Assembly: GCA_900155415.1 (NCBI GenBank)
Contig: LT700187.1
Coordinates: 2,418,001 to 2,482,000, forward strand
Source of the DNA: Christensenella massiliensis
GTDB lineage: Bacteria > Bacillota > Clostridia > Christensenellales > Christensenellaceae
DNA: 64,000 bases
Direction: 5' to 3'
The notes beneath the pieces are model-generated. The model saw only the letters and a program-made list of their open reading frames with translations. It was not told where the DNA came from and made no database searches. Positions 7,817-16,065 of the stretch are shown in pieces. A program made the translations under genes and the position numbers. The stretch's first letter is position 1; every line of letters begins with the position of its first letter.

Positions 7817-8608
7817 TCATACCCTTGCGGTCTCAACGCTTACGTCCTCCCGCTCCAAAAGCTCCATATATTCGGGATCAACTCCGGTATCTGTAATAAT
7901 GAGATCGATCTCACTCAGCCCGGCAAACTTTACGAAAGTCGAAGTGTCGAACTTACTGCTGTCCACGAGCAGCAAGACCTCATCTCCCAGAGAAACCAAT
8001 TTTTCTTTTACATGGGCAGTGTCGATATTCGGTGTTGTGATCCCGCGTTTGATACTCACCCCGTTTGCCGCAAGAAATGTTTTATCTACGTTCAGGTCGG
8101 AAAGCGTGTCGATAGCCTTTTGTCCCGCTGTACAATGAAAATTGCGCCGGACTGCTCCGCCCGCCATAATGATATTTGCTTTCCCGTTGCGTTCCAGAAA
8201 GGCGGCGATCTGAAGATCATTTGTTACGACCGTAAGATTCTCGTATGTAACCAGTTGCTTTGCCAACTCAAAAGTTGTCGTTCCCGTATCGAGTGCGATC
8301 GTATCTCCCTCATGCACATACTGTGCTGCACGCTTCGCTATCGCTTTTTTCTCGTTTACATGCTCGATCTCCTTTTGATAGGCATTCGGCTCATAATTCG
8401 CCTTGATATTACTAATTGCACCGCCATGCGTGCGTTTTAAAAGGCCGGCTTCCTCCAACTCCCTCAAATCGTTACGGATCGTCGCGGGAGATACGGAAAA
8501 TTTTTCGCAAAGATTGCTTACTGTCGTTTTGATATTTTTATTGACAAGATCGACGATCATATGTTTGCGTTCTTCGGCAAACATACCGTCTTCACTATTT
8601 TTGCTCAA
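7817..8608 (-). CDS. DeoR-family transcriptional repressor (regulator 1)
   Basis: A 263-residue regulator. The N-terminal winged helix carries the DeoR signature (VSPATIRNDLRELEEAGLLKRTHGGAIS, about residues 39-66). The C-terminal DeoRC sugar-phosphate sensor has the hallmark IALDTGTTTFELA and VVTNDLQIA segments. The start is a TTG at 8608 with AGGAGG eight bases upstream; the next ATG (8584) has no good site. It lies 13 bases after the FGGY kinase in the same operon. Such repressors usually respond to a phosphorylated intermediate, fitting the kinase. The shared TGATAAYAAA boxes are its most likely operators, making the system self-regulated. Confidence 0.88.
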   Translation of the reverse strand: MSKNSEDGMFAEERKHMIVDLVNKNIKTTVSNLCEKFSVSPATIRNDLRELEEAGLLKRTHGGAISNIKANYEPNAYQKEIEHVNEKKAIAKRAAQYVHEGDTIALDTGTTTFELAKQLVTYENLTVVTNDLQIAAFLERNGKANIIMAGGAVRRNFHCTAGQKAIDTLSDLNVDKTFLAANGVSIKRGITTPNIDTAHVKEKLVSLGDEVLLLVDSSKFDTSTFVKFAGLSEIDLIITDTGVDPEYMELLEREDVSVETARV

Positions 8609-8621
8609 TCTATATACCTCC

Positions 8622-10142
8622 TTACCCCTCTATTTCATAGACATCGCTCTTATAGACCGGCTCGAGCGCTTCGATCACGTTCAGATATTGTTCCGCGTAT
8701 TTTTCATACTTCTCATGATTTTCCATATCAGGCATGATGGGCGCGCTTTCTTTTCCTAAATTTTTCATCGGTTCCCGATAGTCTGCAAAAACGCCTGCGC
8801 CGCATCCTGCAATGATGGCACTTCCGGCAAGCGCTGTTTCTCCCTGCTCATAAGCGATGACCGGGATCCCCAAAACATCCGCCTTGATTTGGTTGAACAG
8901 CGGGCTCTTAGATCCTCCTCCTGTCGTATACAATTTTTCAAACCGGGTATGCCGGTGCTCCTTTTTCAAAATATTGAAGTAATACGCATATTCATACGCG
9001 ATCCCCTCCATGACCGCACGATATAGATGTCCGCGGCCATGCTTCCAGTCGAGGCCGACAAAGCTGCCTTTCACATAAGGATTATTCGGTAAAACACGGC
9101 CGCAGAAATGCGGAACGAATAATATTCCCTCGCTTCCGGCCGGAAGGTTCTCCGCCTCCGCCATCAGATCATCATAGGAAGCGGCAGGTTTTCCGGTAAA
9201 TTCATCGCGGAACCAACGAATGCATAATCCCCCGCCATTGATATAAGCCAACGGGTGCCACAATCCCTCGATCGGCGACGGCATTTGCACCAGAGTCTCA
9301 AATTCCGTATCCGGATGATATTCATCCGACGCACAGCATAATACAGAGGCAGTTCCGGCCGTATCCATCAACATCCCCGCTTCTACGATACCCGAACCAA
9401 AGGCACCCGCCGCCGTATCTCCTGCCCCTACGACGACCGGTATTCCTTCTATAAGACCGCTTTGTTTTCCAAATTCAGCAGTTGTTTTTCCTGCAATTTC
9501 AAAGGAAGAGGCTATACGCGCCATCTTCTCTTTTGCAATCCCAAACATCTCAAGAAGTTCTTCTGACCATTCTTTTTTTACATTGTCTCCAAAATTGGAG
9601 AAATGGATGCAGGTATGTGTGAAAGTCGCTTCTTCCGCTTTCAAGCCACACATTTTTCCAATCACATATCCGCTGGGAAGAACAAACTTTGCCGTTTTTT
9701 TGTAAGCTTCCGGCTGTTCATTTTTCCACCAAAGCATCTTTGGGCCATGCGTATAAGATGCCGGACCGCCGCATATTTCAATAATTTTCTTTCCCGCTTT
9801 TTCCTGCATTTCATGCATATATTTTCCACAGCGCATATCGAGCCACGAATCATAATAGGTGGAAGCCTCGCCATCCTCTGCGATCCCCATAATTCCTGCC
9901 GACTGGCTGTCAATGCCGATTGCGCAGACATCAGAAGCCGCTATATCCGACTTTTCCATAACTTCCTTTACAGTCCTTACACAGGAGCCATAAATTTCTT
10001 CCGCCTCCTGCCATACGACGCCCGGTTTCGGACTGATCAGACGGGATACCTCAAAGGCATCTGCTTTCATTTTCATATTGGTATCGAAAAGAATGCATTT
10101 TGTTCCCTGTGTTCCAATATCGATTGAAATAATATACTGCAT
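8622..10142 (-). CDS. FGGY-family carbohydrate kinase (xylulokinase-like)
   Basis: A 506-residue sugar kinase. The ATP phosphate-binding start is SIDIGTQGTKCILFD; the sugar region has GIDSQSAGIMG and SWLDMRC; the catalytic base is the Asp of VGAGDTAAGAFGSG; the adenosine site follows at TTGGGSKSPLFNQI. Length is typical. Substrates of this family include xylulose, ribulose, gluconate, glycerol, erythritol and rare sugars; the sequence does not decide. It starts after a GGGGGAAG site and is the first gene of the kinase-deoR operon, downstream of the importer genes. It would phosphorylate the imported sugar or an intermediate. Confidence 0.88.
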   Translation of the reverse strand: MQYIISIDIGTQGTKCILFDTNMKMKADAFEVSRLISPKPGVVWQEAEEIYGSCVRTVKEVMEKSDIAASDVCAIGIDSQSAGIMGIAEDGEASTYYDSWLDMRCGKYMHEMQEKAGKKIIEICGGPASYTHGPKMLWWKNEQPEAYKKTAKFVLPSGYVIGKMCGLKAEEATFTHTCIHFSNFGDNVKKEWSEELLEMFGIAKEKMARIASSFEIAGKTTAEFGKQSGLIEGIPVVVGAGDTAAGAFGSGIVEAGMLMDTAGTASVLCCASDEYHPDTEFETLVQMPSPIEGLWHPLAYINGGGLCIRWFRDEFTGKPAASYDDLMAEAENLPAGSEGILFVPHFCGRVLPNNPYVKGSFVGLDWKHGRGHLYRAVMEGIAYEYAYYFNILKKEHRHTRFEKLYTTGGGSKSPLFNQIKADVLGIPVIAYEQGETALAGSAIIAGCGAGVFADYREPMKNLGKESAPIMPDMENHEKYEKYAEQYLNVIEALEPVYKSDVYEIEG

Positions 10143-10210
10143 ATAACTTCCCCCTATTTCATTTTCACATAAAGAAAAACATTATTTTTATTTGTAATTG
10201 TTTATTATTG

Positions 10211-10248
10211 TTTGTTATCATTATAATGTTTTAGGAAGTAAGTGTCAA
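10211..10248 (-). promoter_or_regulatory. Consensus promoter and operator of the kinase-deoR operon
   Basis: Minus strand: TTGACA (10248-10243), exactly 17 bases, TATAAT (10225-10220): a full consensus sigma-A promoter. The box TGATAACAAA (10220-10211) abuts the -10 element, where a bound repressor would block polymerase. More AACAA-type sequence continues to about 10190. Confidence 0.85.
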
Positions 10249-10302
10249 TACAGAGTAAAAACTTGTGCAAATAAAAAATTATATAACGAAAATGATTTAT
10301 TT

Positions 10303-10344
10303 CACAAAAAAAACTTCCGCCTGTCTTCTGACAAGCGGAAGTTT
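10303..10344 (-). terminator. Strong terminator after the ABC permease gene
   Basis: Stem AAACTTCCGCCTGTC / GACAAGCGGAAGTTT (10311-10344, one G-T or mismatch) followed on the minus strand by eight T residues. It separates the importer operon from the kinase promoter. Confidence 0.85.
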
Positions 10345-10361
10345 ATCATGGATAGAAAAGA

Positions 10362-11330
10362 TCAGTCTCTCTTCTTATGCTGCAGCAGAACCGCACCAAT
10401 GATAATCGCGCCCTTAACCGCATTGACCAGATATACGTTCAAGCCGACGATCGTTATGATATTATTGATGACGCCCAGAATGATGATACCAAAGAGAACG
10501 CCTATCATATGTCCTTTACCGCCCTCCATTGCGATACCGCCGACAACTGCCATTGCAATCGCATTCAACTCGTATTCGTTACCAGAGGAAGCAGAGTTGA
10601 TCGAGTTCATTCTTGAAGCCTCGATGATCGTTGCGATTGCTACTGTAAGGCCGAGCAGCACAAACGCCATAATTTTTACCTTATCGGTATCGATACCGGA
10701 CAGCCTCGTCGCTTGTTCATTCGAACCGACTGCATAGATCCTGCGGCCAAGAACCGTATACTTCGAAATATAGAAGCAGATAACGAATACTACCGCAAAA
10801 TAAATCAGCGGCAGCGGAAATACTCCGCCAATCTCATAGTTCGAAATTTCTTTGAATGCATCTACATTACCGGTGATTCCGCGCGCATCTAAGATGAACA
10901 ATGCAAGGGACCTGTAAATATACTGCATACCTAACGTAACAATAAAGGACGGAACGCGGCCCTTTGTAATAATCGCGCCAACACCGGCCGATAACGCACA
11001 GCTGCAGGCGACCGCAACGATAATCGCGAGAACAATATTGCCTGTCGCATTCAAGATGGACAACAATATGATACCTACGATAACCAGCTGCGTACCGACA
11101 GACAAGTCGATGTTTCCGGTGATAATGACAAATGCAGTACCAAAGGCAATGATACCAACAACTGCATTGCCGCGGAAAATATTAATAAAGTTCTGACCAT
11201 TCATAAACGTCGTGCCGCCCAGAATCGTCGCAACGATGATCAGCCCGGCCGCGACCAAAATGATAGAATACTCTTTAATGAACTTATTCCAAGCAGTATT
11301 CTTCTGCATCGCTTTTACTTCTTCAGACAT
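10362..11330 (-). CDS. Ribose-type ABC transporter permease
   Basis: A 322-residue, very hydrophobic protein of the RbsC/BPD-transp-2 family with about eight to ten membrane segments. Family landmarks are GNIDLSVG (about residues 71-78), GRRIYAVGSNEQATRLSGI and the terminal GAIIIGAVLLQHKKRD. The start has a GAGGAG site. It is third in the rbsB-rbsA-rbsC-like operon and ends at a strong terminator. It forms the membrane channel for the sugar bound by the lipoprotein at 12989-14032. Transport substrate unknown; the family takes ribose, xylose, galactose, inositol, autoinducer-2 and others. Confidence 0.9.
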   Translation of the reverse strand: MSEEVKAMQKNTAWNKFIKEYSIILVAAGLIIVATILGGTTFMNGQNFINIFRGNAVVGIIAFGTAFVIITGNIDLSVGTQLVIVGIILLSILNATGNIVLAIIVAVACSCALSAGVGAIITKGRVPSFIVTLGMQYIYRSLALFILDARGITGNVDAFKEISNYEIGGVFPLPLIYFAVVFVICFYISKYTVLGRRIYAVGSNEQATRLSGIDTDKVKIMAFVLLGLTVAIATIIEASRMNSINSASSGNEYELNAIAMAVVGGIAMEGGKGHMIGVLFGIIILGVINNIITIVGLNVYLVNAVKGAIIIGAVLLQHKKRD

Positions 11331-11346
11331 TGCTTTTCTTCTCCTC

Positions 11347-12858
11347 TCAATCTAATACACCGCCGGTCGAGAGTATCATGATCGCTTCCTCCGAAAGCTC
11401 ATCCCGCTGAAGTTCTCCCTTGAGAACGCCATGATACATAACCAAAACGCGGTCACAAATCTTTAAGATCTCCTGCGCCTCACCCGACGTCACAATGATA
11501 CCCATTCCGCTCTTCGCAAGCTCCATAATAACTCCGTAGATCTCATTTTTCGCACCTACGTCAACGCCCTGCGTCGGGTTAGACAGAATCATGATATCGG
11601 GTTCCGCAGTCAGCCATTTTGCAAGCACGACCTTCTGCTGGTTACCACCCGAAAGGCTGGTGATCAGGTTCGCCAGATTATCCACCTTAATGTTCAGCTT
11701 TTCCTTATACTCCAACGCTTTTCGATTTTCCTTCGCCTTGGAGAGAGATAAGCCGCTCTTATACTGGTCCAGCGTTACGATGGTCATATTTTCCGTAACA
11801 GTCAGATCTTTTATGATTGCGTTTTCCTTACGGTTGGACGGAAGCAAACCAATGCCTGCTTTTTTCGCTTTTGCCGGATGATTATACTTGATGACCTTTC
11901 CATTTTTCTCGATGGTTCCGCTTGTGAAAGCCAAATCTCCAAACAGTCCGCGCACCAGCTCGTCCTTACCGTCCCCGAGAAGACCAGTGATACCGAGAAT
12001 CTCTCCTGCATGCAGGTCAAAGCTTACATGATCGACGCGTCTATCAATGCAAAGGTCTTTTACGCTTAGAACCACATTTCCAATTTCATGCGGCTGATAA
12101 ACCACAACATCCATAACGCTTTTACCAACCATCAGCCTTGCAATATCGGCTTGTTTTGCAACTTCACCATTTTCTCCTTTGATTGGGTGAGTGCCTACCA
12201 TTTCGCCATTGCGCAATACGGTATAATAATCGCAGAATTCCACGACCTCGCCTAACTTGTGTGAAATAAAGATGATCGTAACGCCATGTTCCTTGATCAG
12301 ATTCCGCATGATCGCGAATACATTTTCCACCTCAGGCTGCGTAAGCGATGTCGTTGGCTCGTCCATAATAATGAGCTTGGCATCCATTAAAATTGATTTA
12401 GCAATCTCTACGATCTGCTTATAGGAGGCCTGCAGATCTCCCATCATGGCCCGAGGATCGATGGTAACGTGCATACGCTCGAAAACTTCCTGCGTTTTTT
12501 GGATCATCGCCGCAGCATCTATGCCGCCGCCCCTTTTACGCAGCTCATGCCCGAGGAACATATTTTCGTAAACATACAGGTCGTTTACAACATTCAATTC
12601 CTGATGAATAAATGCAATCTTATTTTTCTGTGCCTCCGCCGGGCTGGCAATTTTCACCGGCTGTCCAAACAACTCGATACTGCCGCTGTCCATGGGGATA
12701 ACGCCGCCCAGAATATTCATCAACGTCGTTTTCCCGGCGCCGTTTTCGCCCAAAAGCGCATGGATCTTTCCCGCCTCCACGTTGAAATCAACGCCTTTCA
12801 AGACCGGAACACCGCCGAACCCTTTACGGATATCGTTCATTTTCAGTGCATATTCCAT
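11347..12858 (-). CDS. Ribose-type ABC transporter ATP-binding protein (two ATPase domains)
   Basis: A 503-residue fused double ATPase of the RbsA/MglA type. Domain 1 has the Walker A GENGAGKTT and Walker B LIIMDEPTTSL; domain 2 starts near residue 255, has the degenerate Walker A GLLGDGKDE usual for this family, the signature LSGGNQQKVVLAK and ILSNPTQGVDVGAK. It energises sugar uptake with the permease 16 bases downstream. A GGGAGA site precedes the ATG. It is separated from the binding-protein gene by 130 bases containing a hairpin, probably to allow more binding protein than ATPase. Confidence 0.92.
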   Translation of the reverse strand: MEYALKMNDIRKGFGGVPVLKGVDFNVEAGKIHALLGENGAGKTTLMNILGGVIPMDSGSIELFGQPVKIASPAEAQKNKIAFIHQELNVVNDLYVYENMFLGHELRKRGGGIDAAAMIQKTQEVFERMHVTIDPRAMMGDLQASYKQIVEIAKSILMDAKLIIMDEPTTSLTQPEVENVFAIMRNLIKEHGVTIIFISHKLGEVVEFCDYYTVLRNGEMVGTHPIKGENGEVAKQADIARLMVGKSVMDVVVYQPHEIGNVVLSVKDLCIDRRVDHVSFDLHAGEILGITGLLGDGKDELVRGLFGDLAFTSGTIEKNGKVIKYNHPAKAKKAGIGLLPSNRKENAIIKDLTVTENMTIVTLDQYKSGLSLSKAKENRKALEYKEKLNIKVDNLANLITSLSGGNQQKVVLAKWLTAEPDIMILSNPTQGVDVGAKNEIYGVIMELAKSGMGIIVTSGEAQEILKICDRVLVMYHGVLKGELQRDELSEEAIMILSTGGVLD

Positions 12859-12920
12859 TTACGCATGTCTCCCTTGTCTATTACCGCAACTTTAGCGGCT
12901 ACAAATTCCTCTTGAAATAA

Positions 12921-12949
12921 TCCAACGGGGTCGTAAAGGCCCCGTTGGA
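12921..12949 (-). promoter_or_regulatory. Hairpin between binding-protein and ATPase genes
   Basis: Ten-base-pair GC-rich stem TCCAACGGGG / CCCCGTTGGA with a nine-base loop and no T run. Probably a leaky terminator or RNA-stabilising stem that raises the binding-protein to ATPase ratio. Confidence 0.65.
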
Positions 12950-12988
12950 TATTTTTCATGTTACAACATTCTCATTACAAAGCCATGC

Positions 12989-14032
12989 TTAGTAAGGAGC
13001 GTCCTCCGTGATACCATTGTCTGTCAGGTACTGTTCAACATTCGTGCGGTCAACAACCGTCGTCGGGATGATCGTCGTCTGCTCAACTTCTTCACCCTTG
13101 ATCAGCTTGTCAGCAATCTTAACAGCTTCCGACATCATGTACGGAGCATAGGTCTGAGAAGAAACCCAGATGTCCGGGAAATCATCAAACATGTCGAAGT
13201 AGGTCTTCGCGCCACCACCACCGGTGATAACTTTGATGTCCGTGCGGCCCGCTTCTTTGATAGCCTGCAGGATACCCTGGGACATTTCATCGTCTGTGGA
13301 GTAAATCGCATCAATTTCCGGGTTTGCCGTCAAAACGTCCGTCATAACTGTCAGGACTGTTTCCGGAGCGCCGTTATCGGAAGCCCACTCACCGAGGATA
13401 TTGAGTTCCGGATGCTCAGCAGCAACTTCTTTAAAGCCATCTGCACGTTCCGTGAAAATCGCACCATAGGACGGAATGTTCATGATAACAACATTTCCGC
13501 CTTCCGGCCCAAGTTTCTCAACGATGTATTCGCCGCCTGCAACGCCCATGCCGTGGTTGTCACCAGCTACATAATAGTCAGGCTCAACATCGCCCAGCGT
13601 ACGGTCAAAGTCGATCAGCGTGATGCCGGCATCTTTGATCTTCTGAGCTGCAACAGCCAGTTCATCATTTACCGGGAGAAGTACGATATACTCGCAGCCC
13701 ATCTGAATGAACTCATCGATCTTGTTCGCCTGATCGTTTACGTTAGCGGACGCAGCCAGAACATAGTTGAGACCGAGCTCTTCAGCCGTAGTCTTAGCAG
13801 ACCACTGAGCCGCAGCAACCCAACCTGTCGGGTCGTTCGGGCAAGAGATACCTACCAACGGAGCGTCACCGTCTGCTGCCGGTTCGGACGCTTCAGTCGA
13901 TGCTTCTGCAGATGCTTCCGTGGATGCTTCCGTGGATGCTTCAGCAGAAGGAGTTTCAGCCGGAGCTGCGCAGCCTGCAAACATAGCAACTACAAGTGCG
14001 ATGCAGACTACAAGAATCAAAGACTTTTTCAT
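12989..14032 (-). CDS. Sugar ABC transporter substrate-binding lipoprotein
   Basis: A 347-residue periplasmic-binding-protein-1-like lipoprotein. The signal peptide MKKSLILVVCIALVVAMFAG ends at the lipobox cysteine (about residue 21), so it is anchored on the outer face of the membrane. A low-complexity linker of repeated EAST units (residues 30-53) follows, then the RbsB-type domain: LVGISCPND, VLLPVNDELA, GGEYIVEKLG, AIYSTDDEMSQGI, VITGGGG. It is the first gene of the importer operon and begins after GGAGGAAAC. Ligand unknown. Confidence 0.9.
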   Translation of the reverse strand: MKKSLILVVCIALVVAMFAGCAAPAETPSAEASTEASTEASAEASTEASEPAADGDAPLVGISCPNDPTGWVAAAQWSAKTTAEELGLNYVLAASANVNDQANKIDEFIQMGCEYIVLLPVNDELAVAAQKIKDAGITLIDFDRTLGDVEPDYYVAGDNHGMGVAGGEYIVEKLGPEGGNVVIMNIPSYGAIFTERADGFKEVAAEHPELNILGEWASDNGAPETVLTVMTDVLTANPEIDAIYSTDDEMSQGILQAIKEAGRTDIKVITGGGGAKTYFDMFDDFPDIWVSSQTYAPYMMSEAVKIADKLIKGEEVEQTTIIPTTVVDRTNVEQYLTDNGITEDAPY

Positions 14033-14225
14033 TTTTGTTTCCTCCTACTTAGTCTTAATATCTCAAACGGGTGACCCCATTTTGAGCTTTGCCAAAGCGG
14101 ACATAAAATCACACTTTCCACCCCACCTCTTATTTTACCTCAAAACGTCCTTAGGGGCGTATTTTTTATGTCCTTTTTTTCTGGTTGAAAATGTGTAGTT
14201 TATTTGCCACGCTTTCCTGTGGTAC
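14033..14225 (-). other. Long 5' leader of the importer operon
   Basis: About 190 bases lie between the predicted transcription start near 14225 and the lipoprotein ATG. The leader contains several small inverted repeats, but I recognise no known riboswitch or open reading frame in it. Confidence 0.4.
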
Positions 14226-14231
14226 GGTTGT

Positions 14232-14326
14232 ATTATACTTCACAACATTTAAATTTTCAACCACTATTTTATATTTATTATCAAATTTTTGTTATTTGTT
14301 TTCTTTTTGACGATTATTTGTTATCC
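14232..14326 (-). promoter_or_regulatory. Promoter and two operator-like boxes of the importer operon
   Basis: Minus strand: TTGAAA (14260-14255), 17-base spacer, TATAAT (14237-14232). Upstream are TGATAATAAA (14283-14274) and GGATAACAAA (14326-14317), matching the boxes at 7774 and 10211. The region is very AT-rich. Confidence 0.72.
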
Positions 14327-14491
14327 CTTTATTATTATATGGTAATATTTATTTTCGGTTTATCTAACCACTTTATACCATAATTTCTCTCCTCCGTGAG
14401 TCTTATGTATCATACAGAATTTCATACAGTTTGTCAATCGTTATTTCATTTTGTTCATAAAAATGTTAATTCAGCCTATAGTTTTCATAGT

Positions 14492-14535
14492 AAAACAAAA
14501 ACCGTTCTCCTGATATCAAATCAAATAGAACGGTT
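14492..14535 (-). terminator. Terminator of tRNA-Leu
   Basis: Stem AACCGTTCT / AGAACGGTT (14500-14535) followed on the minus strand by TTTGTTTT, directly after the tRNA 3' end. Confidence 0.7.
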
Positions 14536-14624
14536 TGGTGCCGAAGACCGGGATCGAACCGGTACGGTGTTTGACCACCGCAGGATTTTAAGTCCTGTGC
14601 GTCTGCCAGTTCCGCCACTTCGGC
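14536..14624 (-). tRNA. tRNA-Leu (anticodon TAA), CCA encoded
   Basis: Acceptor stem GCCGAAG / CTTCGGC, discriminator A, encoded CCA at 14538-14536. The anticodon loop is CTTAAAA with a long type II variable arm (CGGTGGTCAAACACCG) and TTCGATC T loop, as expected for leucine. Confidence 0.95.
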
Positions 14625-14722
14625 ATAAAGCAAACATAAACTAACCTTAAATAGTTTAACACAAGATATGCGCCTGCACAATAAGGTCAGTCATATTTCT
14701 TTCCGTTCTTTTTTAAAATTAT

Positions 14723-14755
14723 CCATACTCCGCAGCAATAAACTGCGGAGTATGG
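14723..14755 (-). terminator. Terminator of the regulator 2 operon
   Basis: Perfect 13-bp stem CCATACTCCGCAG / CTGCGGAGTATGG, followed on the minus strand by an A/T-rich tail. Confidence 0.72.
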
Positions 14756-14781
14756 AATAAATATTCTTTTCAGATAACCGA

Positions 14782-16023
14782 TCAGGTATGATTCTGTGTC
14801 AGCTTGCCTTTTTCTTTTCGCACGTTTACGAGAACGTCCGTATAATATTTATTGTACGTGCAGCAGCCGATGCGCTCCTGACGTATCAAAAGCTCAAGAC
14901 AGTTATCGCACAGCGTGCAGAAATGAATGTCTTTCTCATTACCATCTGCCAGCTTCTTAGGCAGCAACGGATCCGCAAAGGACTGACGTCCAAGACCGAT
15001 CATATCCACGATACCTCTCTCGATGTTCTTGGCTCCTGCTTTGAACATCGTATTGTCCTGCGGGTCGATCATCTGCAGATTTTTGTTTCCTTTTCCCCAT
15101 ACGGAATAATTCGAGCCAATCAACACGGTCTCCGGTTTCAGCACTTTCTTGAATTCCTTTTGCCAATACGGATGCAGATAGGCAATATACGGATAGTTCT
15201 TTTCCGCCTGCGTAAGTGTAACCGTGATGGACGGGCTTCCGGCCGACTGAACGATATACTGCGCACCGCGTTCCTCAAGCCCCTTGATCAAATCGAGCGG
15301 CTCAGTCAGATCCATGATCGGCGAATCCGGGCCTTCCGTACCAAAGCCGCCCGGGAAGCCTTCCCATGCGGAAATCTTAGAGCCAATCAGGAAGTTCTTA
15401 TCATTGACTTCTTTCGATATCCTCTCATAGAGATCAAATGCAAAACGTCTTCTGTTTTCCCAGCTTCCGCCGTATTTCCATTTGCGGCTGTTAAACGGCC
15501 GCAGGATCTGGGAACCAAGATAGCCGTGGCACAGCTTCATATCGATACCATCAGCGCCTACATCGTGTGCGATCTTTGCAGCCAATACGAAATCGTCGAT
15601 GATCTTATCTACTTCTTCCTCAGAAAGAAGGTCTCCGCCATAGCTGTAAGACGGCATCACCGTTACTCTCCGCGAGAACTTCGGGTTGCTCAACTCTCCG
15701 GAATGCGTCAACTGAAATACGATGAGCGGGTCTTTGTTGACTTCTTTCATCTTTTTCATGAAATTTGTCAGGGCCGGCACGTTCTTCTCCATGATCATCA
15801 GCTGATTCAGTCTGGAACGGCTTTCCTGCGTAATAGAAATCGCCTCGAGGTCAATGAGGCCCCAACCACCCTTATACAGATTTTCGTATCTTTGATAGGT
15901 AAGGTCTGTTGGATTGCCGTCCGCATCTGCGTCCGTGCATTCCATAGCCTGCACAAAGAACCTGTTCTTACATTCCCTTGTACCGATCTTGATCGGGTCA
16001 AGCAGGGTTTCCTTATAACTCAT
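14782..16023 (-). CDS. Old-yellow-enzyme-family FMN oxidoreductase with C-terminal cysteine cluster
   Basis: A 413-residue NADH:flavin oxidoreductase of the 2,4-dienoyl-CoA reductase/BaiCD branch. The FMN barrel carries CHGYLGSQILRPFNSR (166-180) and GGSWENRRRF (185-194). Near the C-terminus are C369, C372, C375 and C387/C388, resembling the 4Fe-4S site of that branch but with CX2CX2C spacing rather than the usual CX2CX3C. The C-terminal NAD(P)H/FAD domain (about 250 residues in full-length relatives) is absent, so an external electron donor is needed. Third gene of the operon deoR2-isomerase-reductase, 44 bases after the isomerase. It probably reduces or isomerises an unsaturated or keto intermediate. 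Confidence 0.85.
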   Translation of the reverse strand: MSYKETLLDPIKIGTRECKNRFFVQAMECTDADADGNPTDLTYQRYENLYKGGWGLIDLEAISITQESRSRLNQLMIMEKNVPALTNFMKKMKEVNKDPLIVFQLTHSGELSNPKFSRRVTVMPSYSYGGDLLSEEEVDKIIDDFVLAAKIAHDVGADGIDMKLCHGYLGSQILRPFNSRKWKYGGSWENRRRFAFDLYERISKEVNDKNFLIGSKISAWEGFPGGFGTEGPDSPIMDLTEPLDLIKGLEERGAQYIVQSAGSPSITVTLTQAEKNYPYIAYLHPYWQKEFKKVLKPETVLIGSNYSVWGKGNKNLQMIDPQDNTMFKAGAKNIERGIVDMIGLGRQSFADPLLPKKLADGNEKDIHFCTLCDNCLELLIRQERIGCCTYNKYYTDVLVNVRKEKGKLTQNHT

Positions 16024-16065
16024 TTCAGTATCCTCCTAAATTTTTTTATTCTCAGTTCATTAACT

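Noticed and set aside
6905-8440. A 511-codon plus-strand frame opposite the Gfo/Idh and DeoR genes
   Set aside because: It crosses two well-supported minus-strand genes and their promoter, and its composition is that of antisense frames.
14396-14681. Short frames over the tRNA-Leu gene on both strands
   Set aside because: They overlap a clear tRNA gene.
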